Source of the DNA: Colletes latitarsis
Lineage: Eukaryota > Arthropoda > Insecta > Hymenoptera > Colletidae
Length of the DNA stretch: 64,000 nucleotides
Direction of reading: 5' to 3'
NCBI RefSeq assembly: GCF_051014445.1
Contig: NC_135140.1
Location: 17,477,501-17,541,500, forward strand
Part shown: one piece after another, positions 23,201 through 35,200 of the stretch
How the letters are laid out: each line of letters starts with the position of its first letter
Numbering within the stretch: the stretch's first letter is position 1
Notes under the pieces: model-generated
What the model saw: the letters and a program-made list of their open reading frames with translations, nothing else
Databases searched by the model: none
What the model was told of the DNA's origin: nothing
Position numbers and translations under genes: made by a program

Positions 23201-26200
23201 ATTACAAGCATTTTTGGTGAATAGACCTACCCCCGAAATCCTACCCACTTTCGAGAAAAAAATTCGAGAAGGTGTGAAATTTTTCGACGAAATTAAAAAA
23301 TTTCAAATCATACTAAAAAAATTATATTTAGTTACAGGGGTCAATTACAAGCATTTTTGGTGAATAGACCTACCCCCGAAATCCTACCCACTTTCGAGAA
23401 AAAAATTCGAGAAGGTGTGCAATTTTTCGACGAAATTAAAACTTTTCAAATCATACTAAAAAAATTATATTTAGTTACAGGGGTAAATTACAAGCATTTT
23501 TGGTCATTAGACCTACCCCCGAAATCCTACCCACTTTCGAGAAAAAAATTCGAGAAGGTGTGAAATTTTTCGACGAAATTAAAAAATTTCAAATCATACT
23601 AAAAAAATTATATTTAGTTACAGGGGCCATTTACAATCATTTTTGGTCATTAGACCTACCCCCAAAATCCTACCCACTTTCTAGAAAAAAATTCAGTACG
23701 AGCGGAACTTCAAACGTTAATAACTTTTTAACGAAGCCTCCATCAACAAAAGAGTATTCTTGATTTTCGTCTTATGTTGACCTCCAGAATCTTCCATTAA
23801 AATTTTTCCCAGGGTTGGGCGAACACCTTGTATACGAAACATTTATATTGGACATTTCGTATCGTCAGAAAAAATATCTAATTATCAGCGTTTTCTTGGA
23901 TCCTAAAAGGTAGCGTCCCCCCTTAATTCGTTATATTAACAAACATTGTTTCCTATCTAATATTTTCGTTGTAACCGACGACACACGGAAAGAAGAGAAA
24001 GAATTTAAGCGCGCCACAAGGCGCTTGTTAGCTATGTACGAAACAACTGGTATTATATTTTACAAATCAGTTCAGTGTCTTCGTCTCTCCCAAACGCGAT
24101 GTAATCTTCGGGAGAGTAATCGAATAGCACAAAGTCGTACCTGAAATCAAGCATGGAAAGTTGAATTTTGTATCGCCGCACCAAGTCGACCATTTGCAAT
24201 TTACCTAAACATCTCGTAGAGATCTTTGATCTGCGATTTGGACAATTGAGCGAAGTAATTCTTTATTACATCCTTCGTTTGGACGCCTCTCGTGGGGTTC
24301 TTCCATTCCGGCTTGATAATGTGGCCCACGTGTGCTTGTTTTATCAGATAATCTTGGTCTTCCTTCAGAAAGCAAAGAACCACTTTTATTTTAAACAAGC
24401 ATTTGAGTCCGATTAGCTGATCGAATTTGCTACAAATTGAAAGGTACTCACGTGAAGCGTCTCAAATTTCGCTATCACGTCGAATCGTACTTGACACGGT
24501 GTACAGAAACTGACGACCGGTGTCCAATGCATGTCCAGTTCGTTACCAGCCCTCCATTGGCACAGAAGCCAACGCACGAACTCTTCGAACAGCGGATACC
24601 TTGGACCGTGTCGTCCATTTGTTTTTGGATCCTGATCGTCGGTTGGAAAAAATGAAAATTAAGGCACGTTTGTTACTATATAAATTTAATTGCAGTGCCT
24701 ACGGTTACTAAAGCTTGGTACGCGACCTAAATTCGCATCCCGGTAGGATTAGGATCAAGAATTAAATATCTTCGGGCCGCCAGAATTAGAACAATGACGT
24801 TCCAAAACGCTTACCCTGGATCTATAGTGCCAAACGATATGAGCCCCTAGATTGCTGTGAAATGTATGTGGCAAACTGTGCTCCAGCTTGTCCCTGTAGG
24901 CGCTAAGTAATCTCTCAAACGGATGTCTGACGATCAGGAAACTGATGCTGTCGTTTAGGAACTTGGCAAGCTCTTCAGCCGTGTGCCTGGGGTACTTCTG
25001 CCTCGCCAGGGACACCGGTACAGCTTTCGAGGCCTTCAAAAACTGAGGTCCATACCTGTCAGAACGTCAGAGCGTAGAACAATGTGTCTTAATTTTCTTT
25101 TATATCTCTACACCGCCTAGACGACTTACAGAAACATGTGAATCTCAAGTTTGCTTTCCGAGCCAACTAATTAAATAGTATAACGAGATCTTTTATCTAC
25201 ACTGTACGAATACTTTCCGAGATCAAACACGTTGGTAGAAAACGTTATGTAACAATAAAGGGAAGCTGTTGCTACACACAGCAACATACTTGATCAGTTA
25301 GCTCAGGAAAGAAACTCAGGTTTCACCTGTTTTTATAAGACGTCTGGATGGTGTAAGCCCTTTAAGTAGCAGAGATCTAACCCAGCAAGTAAATTGAAAT
25401 TGTACATCCAGGACGTAGACGCTGCTTTAAAGACGTTGCACCATATCAGATGGTACTCTCTATTTACAAGAAACTCCCAGGCGTTAGGCCTGTGTAGAGA
25501 ATCGTTTCCAGGCCGATCCAGCTCTTCTTCGGCGCACTTCTCTGCCAAAAACTTCCTCCTGATCTCCAGTCGACGCTCCGTTTCGGCGTTCGTTGCTTCC
25601 TCCATCAGTCTTTCCTCCGGAGTCAAGTTGGAATCCTCCTGGCAACGACAGTGTTTTCCATTTAACTTTTACATTAATATCATTACTTTTGTCAGATTGT
25701 CCGTATATCGGGATATGAATACCTTATATTATTACTACCGAACACACAGAACAATACGTTCTATTTATCAATACAAAATAACCACGATAACCGAATGCCG
25801 CCGCATGGACGCAGTTTCGCCAGGACATTCGATACCATGCCAGAACAAACAATAATCCACAAACCATCCACACTCACTAACAACTTTATATATAAAGAGT
25901 AATTTTTATAAGCGCTCGTGGACAAAATTGAACGTTCTAAAACATTTTGAGTCTCGTTAAAAAAAGAATTAATGGGAGATTCTAGGGGCCAAAATAAGAC
26001 GAAAATCAAGGATAGCAATTTGTTGATTGAGGCTTCGTTAAAAAGTTATTAACAGTTGCGCCTGTAGAACGGCTGTCGTTGAGAGAGAACGGTTCTCACT
26101 CGGAGAACTGTGAGGCTGTCGATACGTCACTAAACAGAGTTTCTCATGCTGAGTGAGAACCACTATCAGCACGCAGCTGTTCACAGATTGCCGTTTTACA

Positions 26201-29200
26201 GGCGCAACTTTAAACGCTAATAATTCTTTAAAGAAGCCTCCGTCGACAAATTGGTATTCTTCATTTTCGTCTTATTTTGTCCCCTAGAATCTCCCATTAA
26301 AATTTTTCCCAAGGGTGGCCGAATATTCTGTATTTAATTGAAAGTATAACAATTCTGAATGATCATCAAAAAGACGAAAAAAAGAAATCAAAGATATTAA
26401 TATGGTCTGCTTCTAGCGGGACACCTTGTAGAGAAAATTCACTGTTATTTGATTCGACGCAGGACCTGCGGAAGAGGAAGGAAAAGTGATTGGCGTAATT
26501 ATCGCGCACGTTCGAAGGAAGTAAACGGTTCTAATCACGCGTAGACGTTCGCGGGGCTTTTCAGTCGATTAACATGGAGCTTTAGAGTTCGAAGCTCGCC
26601 GCCTCGAAGCCGTTTTGCTGCCAACAGGCCTGACCGTATTATATCGTGCACCGCGGTACGTGCGCCGACCTTCTGCTCGACACGCAAGGTTAATCCAATT
26701 TCCTAATTTTTGCAATTAATCGAAATACTCGGCGACGACTGTTAGCGGTAGCGCCGGATTACGGTTACTTGGCGCATTGCGGTTACACGTTCTTGGCACG
26801 ACGCAGCGATTCTTATAATAATTGCCATAATTGATAGAGCTTAGAGATCAGTCGAGATTGCCCTCTTTGTCCCCCGGTTTCTCGACTCATTGACTATTCT
26901 CAGATGGAAAACACTATTGTATTGCCCGCGTAGGGTCGTGCTACCGGTTCCGACCATTTTATTTTTAAGCTGCTTATGCAGGGTAAGTCACGGAATTAGG
27001 ACGGATCGCAATGGCTGCCTCCTCGAAGACAAAAGAAAAACTGCCAGTATCGTTCTGGGCTTCCAGAAGTTTAAAAAACTTTTTACACGACCAAAACCAT
27101 CGTAAGTTCGAAGAATCGAAAGCTCCTCTTTGCGACTATTCCCTTAGAACGGACGTTTAACTCCATTTTAATCCACTTGGAACGAGATGCGCCATTAGTC
27201 TTATTACAGAATACATTTATCTCCTAGTTAATGAAATAAAATTGATCAGAATATTTGAAATGCAAAAATCCGCGATTAAATTTGAACCGATCGCGATACT
27301 TCTTCTCTGACGTATCGAATTACTGCCGGGAAAATAAAAAATGGCGGAGGAATATGATGTATGGTATAACAAGGTTTGTTTTTTTCATGGCTGCTGCATA
27401 GCGAAATTGCCCTTTTTTCTTTCGTGTAAAAGTGTCAGGGAAACGTGTTTGCAAAATGTATTTGACGCAAATCGAGTGACGCAAATATTATAAGAAGATA
27501 GACCTTGGTAAACTAGACAACCTCCTCTTTTGCCGTTTGTTTTTCTGTCTTCTGGGAAACAGGACTCACGAGCCATCCCACTTCCATCACGCACTATGTG
27601 TTAGATAGCACGTTGAAGTGTAAATATTGAATATGTCGAGATTGAAAGGAGGTCGAATATGTCATTAGAACTTCGAACGATCAATATCCTAATGGAGGCG
27701 TCGAAGATGTTTCAAGGTCATTTACAGAACAGAACAGAAAAGACACGAGACAATCGGAATGGTTGATTTTAATATGCGTTATCTTGCCTGTCGTTGAGTA
27801 ACAAATATTTACGTGTGTCCACCAGCTTGCGATAATGGTCGAATTAAATTTTTAGTCGTCCAGATGGGGATGCCCCCTTACAGAATAGTAACCCTAAATG
27901 CATCCATGGCCTTGCGTGTATCCAATTCAACGGAGAGTCGATATAACTTTTATCGACGAGGATGCAATGAAACGAAGGCGCCGCAAACAACGATAGTTTT
28001 CATCCAATGTTTACGTCCGTTCGATGTGTCCGGACGCGCTGACATTGCGTCAGGTTCCACACACATTGCGCGATGCAACGATTCAGACGACTCGAGTGTG
28101 CTTCAGTGGGAAAATATTGTAGCCAAAGGAAGTTATACAACTAGATACACCTCGAAGTGCGGCGTAATCACACTAGCGTGTTATATAATGTTTGTCCGTA
28201 TGTCATATTGTCCGCATACACAGGTTGGTTTTGTAACATCAAATTCAATTGGTATTCTTTGGCTGGGACATGATTGATTTCCAATAGATTTTATTTTTCT
28301 TTCCCTCGAACGAATTGACATTCATTCAGCAATAATTCAAAGTCACGCGTTATCGATCAAAGTGACCCCTGTTTTTAAGGGATGAAAAATTTCCATCTTT
28401 AAGTTGTGTTTTAGGAAAAACTAGATCCGAAGTTTTTACGTAACTTTCGCTTTTCGTGACTGGAGATATAATAAAGACTAGAATTGATCGCTTTGTATGG
28501 AGGAACGCATGTTTCCCAGCTTTTGAGGTAAAAGATCTCGAAATATAAAGGGTGTTCGACCACCCCCTTGGGAAAATTTTAGTGGGAGATTCTAGAGGCC
28601 AAAATAAGACGACAATCAAATTAAAAAATTTCAAATCATTCTGAAAAAATTATATTTAGTTACAGGGGTCAGTTACAAGCATTTTTGGTGAATAGACCTA
28701 CCCCCGAAATCCTACCCACTTTCGAGAAAAAAATTCGAGAAGATGAGAAATTTTTCGACAAAATTAAAAAATTCCAAATCGTTCTAGAAAAATTATTTTC
28801 GGTTGCGGGGGTCAATAACAATTATTTTTGGTCATTAGACATACCCTCGAATTCCCACCCACTTTCGAGAAAAAAATTCGAGAATATGTGAAATTTTTCG
28901 ACAAAATTAAAAAATTTCAAATCGATTAAAAAAAATTATTTTTGGTTGCGGGGGTTAATTACAATCATTTTTGGTCATTAGACATACCCTCGAATTCCCA
29001 CCCACTTTCGAGAAAAAAATTCGAGAATATGTGAAATTTTTCGACAAAATTAAAAAATTTCAAATCGATTAAAAAAAATTATTTTTGGTTGCGGGGGTTA
29101 ATTACAATCATTTTTGGTCATTACACATACCCCCGAAATCCTACCCACGTTCGAGAAAAAAATTCGAGAATATGTGAAATTTTTCGACAAAATTAAAAAA

Positions 29201-32200
29201 TTTCAAATCGATTAAAAAAAATTATTTTTGGTTGCGGGGGTTAATTACAATCATTTTTGGTCATTACACATACCCCCGAAATCCTACCCACGTTCGAGAA
29301 AAAAATTCGAGAAGATGTGAAATTTTTCGACAAAATTAAAAAATTTCAAATCATTCTGGAAAAATTATTTTCGGTTGCGGGGGTCAATTACAATCATTTT
29401 TGGTCATTACACATACCCCCGAAATCCTACCCACGTTCGAGAAAAAAATTCGAGAAGATGTGAAATTTTTCGACAAAATTAAAAAATTTCAAATCATTCT
29501 GGAAAAATTATTTTCGGTTGCGGGGGCCATTTACAATCATTTTTGGTCATTAGACATAACCCCGAAATCCTACGCATTTTCGAGAAAAAAATTCAGTATG
29601 GGTGTAACTTGAAACGTTAATAACTTTTTAACAAAGCCTCAGTCAAGAAATTTATATTCTTGATTTTCGTCTTATTTTGGCCTCTAGAATCTCCCATTAA
29701 AATTTTTCCCTGGGTTGGCCGAACACCCCGGATATTGGGTTATTTTTCTGGGAATAATCAGTTTCATCGATGCGCGCCGGTGCACGTGCACGTGGATGCA
29801 AAGTGCAGACAACAGCACGCTGCACCACCCGCATGGCCCACATTTGCGGCGTCGGCGTCGACGTCGAGGCAAACCGTTCGGCTTCTAGACCGAAATCAAT
29901 AAACGGAAGCAGGTACTTCTGCATTCGCCTGTTTCCGTCTGACCGTGGCTGCCACGACACGTTCGACTTTAAAGACATCAACTGTCTCCTGTCTGCTATC
30001 GCGTCGACTGGTCTGCAATAGTTAAACAACCAGGGACGCGTGGTAACCGAGAAACGACGCCTCAAAGCTCTCGGGATGGTCGCCTGACAAAACACCGATC
30101 GAATTTATTATGTTTGGATATTCTCAAATAAACGAGGATACAAAAATTTGTAACATTTGATAAAATTCAAATTCAAGTTAAACAAGTTTTCTAATTTTAT
30201 ATTGGTTCTGTATACATATTTTATAAGAATAATTTTTGCATTAAGGATCTAGGTTAAGATGGAGGATGTAAATAATATAAAGCTCGACACGAACTTATGG
30301 AATAAGACAAAATAAAATGGCTTTAAACTCGAATTTCTCAGAGTATCAGAGCCCATTTTGACAAATACTTTTGGGTATACGCTGCAACTTGCATCTACCC
30401 TCGATCCAAAAGCTATTTCCACATTCTGGCCTTCTTATCAGCAAACGTTGACCAGTAATTGTAATGTAAAAGTTTGGAAGCGTATAGACTCTTGGAACGT
30501 ATCGAGAAGGCGCTTGTAACCCTAGAATCAAGGAGCAGACACAATAGCTCTCACAGAGCTCTCATTTGTGGTATGCTCATTATGTCTCGAGAAATTGTGC
30601 TGATAAGGGGACATCTAGCTCGAGAGTTTAGAAAACTCGAGAGGTAGCAAAGTGTTGGCGAACCTAAATCGGTTTGCTACAACTTTTCGCGAAGATTCCT
30701 TTGCACGTAACAAGAAAATATCCACCGATGCAGTTTTGCGCCGTACTATTGCAGCAAAGTTAAACCTAGTCTTTTAGATGTAAATGTTTGCCTATACGAG
30801 TCGTTGGGAATTCGAGATTCCTATCGTAATACATACAAAAGTATTAACTTTTTGTTGATATTAACACTAGGTTTACGGACACTCGTTGCACATATTTTTA
30901 TTATAATTCGCTACGTTGACAGTTGCATTAAAATGCAGTTTTTCTTTTAATTAGAGGATACATCCATATCATTACATCAATTCAATTTAACATAAATTAA
31001 TAACGTTAAGTTTAGAATCTGCATGCGTCAAATTGACGCGTACCGTAAACCTAGTGTTAAACAAGCTAGTATTACAAATATACCGATACAGGCCAATGGC
31101 GGAGTTGCTTCCGCAGAACCATTTTGTTGTCGCCTTGATAAATTCTATTTGACGGTAACCCGTATGTAAAACATTCTGTATCGCGTTACGCGAATCTGAC
31201 TTTGCATTTTCAGTCGCCTGCGGGCTAAACAAACATACTAGTTTCCGCCTGGACGATACTCCAAAGTTCACGAACGTCGAACGTTTCACGTGCGCGATGC
31301 ACATTATACTATGCAAGCGGGGAGATATCGATTAACCGACGACCGATCTCAAGGTCTCGGAATTAAATACAAAGCGAGTTTCTCGCCGCGGCAGACACAG
31401 CGAATCCCGGAAGGCTGCAGCACGGCAAATACCGTGAAATTTTATAGCTTCCACTAGGGATTCGTAGGGGTGGGTTTCCTCCTGCAAGTTTCTCTCAAGT
31501 TTCTTCGGAGAAAACGGCCCGAGGTAACAAGAGAATCGTTCTACTATAGCGCGACATTCATAGACGTCGGAACGTGCTGTGAAAATTAAACATTCGATGA
31601 AATTATCGTTCGAAACGAGCCCCATCAGTTTTTAACCCCCTTAACGTTCGTGCCCGAGTCTGACTGCTTTGAAAAACGATATTTGTTTAATCTAATGGTT
31701 TAAGGGATGGTAATATTGGTTTTCTTTCAAATTATACGTCGAATACAACGTTGTAAGTAACAAAAACCGCATTTTTAGAAACAAATCCAATAAAGAAAAC
31801 TGATCATTCTTGGTTAACCCGAAAAATAGGAGCGTTATGGGGTTAAGGGGTAAGACCACTGTAAAAATCTGAAATAAAGCGGTTTTTTTTTTGGTAGCTA
31901 TACTATTGAAGAATGTTATTAACCATGTCGTTGAGTGTGAAAAGAAAATATTCAAAAATAGTGCAAAATGACGACGCTGGAGCCATTCTCGCGAGGCGTG
32001 TTTTGAGTTACAGAAAAATCATAAACACACAGATTTTAAATATCATATTATGCCTTTCCAGCTTTTTAGCTTCGATTCTTACACGAGTTACAAAAACTAT
32101 ACAATTTTCTCTTACACTTTTGCCATAAAGGCTGCTTTTTATTTTTAAAGTAGTACTCTTGCATTATTTAAAACCTTGTGTCGTTCAATGGTTTGGAATA

Positions 32201-35200
32201 AACCTTCCTTGCATATAGTCGTGAGAGAGGTATCCACAGATTTTTCTTTTTTTTTATATTTCATGATTATATTTATCTTCGCCTTTTCCTCTTTCTCCAA
32301 TGTTAATCGACTCATTGGACCGGTAATCGATATACAGCAATTTATAAGAAATGTCCGGTATCTAATATAACGAATGTAAAAGTTATGTTATTATTCGATT
32401 TTAGAATGGCGTCTTATGGTATTTTATGAATAATTGAAAATGTTGCAAAAAGGAAACCAACGTCGAAGCGATGTTTCTATCGATTTCCTTTTTGATTTAT
32501 GGAATTTATCGGGTTCAATTATCATTCGTCCGATCGTTTCGTGTTGTCCGGAAGTGCCGTAACCTACAAATCAGCGGGCTAGTTGGGCTTTGGTTCGCCA
32601 TAGCGCGGAGACTACATCCCGCGAAACGATCTCCTTACGTAAAGCATTGCGAGCATAGATTGGCAGGCTTCCAGGCGCAATGCGGCACACGATCGCGGGC
32701 TCCTACGGCCCCCTTTAAGCATGCAAAGGGTGGTCGTAGTTGCCCCCTCAATCTCGACTATTACTACACCGATACTAGATCGATCCTCGATACGAACAAT
32801 CGCTGTTTTCTTCGACTCTTTTATCCCTCTGCAGTGGGACCAAAGGAGAATGTTAAAAGATACCAATTTTTCACGTCGCCTGGAAACGAAAAAATCATAC
32901 AGGGTCTTTCAGTGTCTACCAAAGAACAAAAAACGATGGTAAAGTTATTGAACAGTTCTAGAGGCCAAAATAAGATGAAAATCAAGAGTACCAATTTGTC
33001 GATGAAGGCTTCGTTAAAAAGTTATTAACTTTTTATATTCTATGTTTCGTCGTATATTCCTCTTCGATTTTATTATCTTTCGTTTTAAAAAACCGACAAT
33101 ATCGTCGACATTATCTACTTTGTCAACGCGAAAATAAAAAATTATTTTTCGCTATCTAAATACATGCTAAACAAATGGTAAAATTTTCAGACCGATCGAT
33201 CGCGCCGCTCGGAATAAATTCCCCAAAAAATGCTTTCTCGTCTCACTCTTAAAAAAAAAAAAGATAACTCTTTTAATACTATTTTTACCGCGGGTGATTC
33301 GACGCCTTTGGTAGAAATAATGTTAAGTAAACGTTCTCCGCGACGGGGGGCAGAAACAATAATCCCGCGAAGATCCAAGATGGAGGGAACCGTAGATAAA
33401 AACGTTCGAATCTGGAATTTCTTCTTGGTCGTTAAATTCAACCACGTAACAATGTTAACCGGATAAAGCTAATTCCGGTGTTGGCGGAATGAGATCCTCG
33501 AGCATCCGTAGCATTTAATTCAAAAATCCAGGTCGCGGAGGCTTCAAGGACCCGGGAACACAATGGCCTCTCATCTACCTAACGACATCCTGGCGCGTGT
33601 AACGCTATCGGCGTCTGTTCTGGATTTTGCAATCTCCGAAAATACAAAATAACACCAAGTGTCGCCTGGTGTAACGAAGGACATGCTTCTGAAAAGGTTC
33701 CTCGCGCAACTCGCCACGGCCTCGGACAAAGAGAGCTTGTCCTCTCTGTCCCTCCAGGATGGCTCTTCGTGCTATATCCGCTCCAGCTGAAACGACTGTC
33801 CCCGGCTGTACTTCGCGGACCCGGAGTAATTGTTCTTTAGAAAGCAATCCGCCTAATTTTCCGGTGGTCTAAATCCGCGCGTCCCGCTCGAAAGGCTTTT
33901 CTCTAAGAACAAAAGGGATCCTCGGGCCGCGCGGTAAAAGATTGCACGCTCACCTCCAACAAAAGGCTCTGATGCACGGTGTTCCCGGCATCCTGGCTCG
34001 ACAGAGCCAACACCAGCAACGTTATAATACCGGCGGCGAGCAACGTGCGCCTAATCGCCGCGAATATATGGCGGCGCGGTGTCATCTTCTCCCGATGGAC
34101 GGTCTTCCTTCTGTATTCATGTCGAACTGTAACAAAAATGCCCGATTGGTATCCGGTTACAGTTATCCGGGTACGCCAGCCTTCGAGACGCTGAATTAAA
34201 CAATAATTCTAATAATCTTAATTACTAACATTCCACGCGTCCAACTTGTATGCTTTACTAAATTACGAGAAGATTTCGTTAACACTTTGACGGCCGCGGT
34301 CACGTGTGCGTGATCTACTGTATCAGTCACCGTTTCATCGTACATTCAACTTATTACGTTTGTTGGGGTTATATTTATAATTATAATAATATTCCTAGCA
34401 TCTTCGTGTATTTCACTTTGGTCTACGATATCAGCGGTGACGGACACCTTACGTGCGGTCATTGAAGTATTAACATTTAGTTCCATTTAGTGACCATTCG
34501 TTGAAATGGCGTCTGTTGATAATAATGGATACATTCATGAAGTATTTGTGATTCTTCGTTTTAATCTAATCTGTCCTATCGACTTCAAATCGTTTAACGA
34601 AGATAAAATTTGATGTAGTTTAAGTAGCGCGATCCAAATGGCCATTGCAATAGGTCCACATATTATTTTTGCAACTAAAATCGACTGTAACGAAAAAAAC
34701 GTTTGAAGACTCATGCTATTACGACCGTTTCTGAGACTCATGGTATATAATATTATTTTAGAAACACTTTATGTGTTAAACTTGTTTCTCGCGATACTTC
34801 TGCAGTACGAATAATCGGTTTCATAACCACTGACCGTGGCACGGCGCATCCAATTACATTACGTTTCTCAACCATTTTCCAAGAAAATATTAGATGGAAT
34901 TGATAATTGTACCGTTCAATTTTGCTGGCATTCGTTTCATCGTTCGACTAACATGCGAAAAATTTGATTAGTTTTCACGATGAACGGAATACCTAAAAAT
35001 TTACGGTAAATTTTGAATTTTTAAATGGCTGTATCTTTTTATAGCAACTTATAGCTTTTTCGGTTGTAAAATAAAAGATGGATACGATCTCCTTCTTTCA
35101 AGACAAAATATGTATGTAATAATCACCTAGATCAATACTATCGATTCGATATCTGCTAGATTAGATACCGTTTCTTTCCTCTTGCACCTTAATGTTTTTC

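Noticed and set aside
23357..23763. Apparent conserved small proteins (pattern FEKKIREGVKFFDEIKKFQI) repeated through the window
   Set aside because: They are successive 143-bp satellite units read in shifting frames. The similarity is DNA-level, not protein selection.
31641..31846. A third TTAA-flanked MITE
   Set aside because: TTAA occurs at both ends, but the inverted ends (CGTTCGTGCCCGAG and CCCCATAACGCTCC) are too dissimilar. TTAA is common in AT-rich DNA.
33605..33847. Possible extra sulfotransferase exon (stretch containing LSLSEAVASCARNLFRSM)
   Set aside because: Acceptor and donor exist only weakly, and the phase at its end does not fit the next exon at 25638. Without it the model already gives the expected family length.
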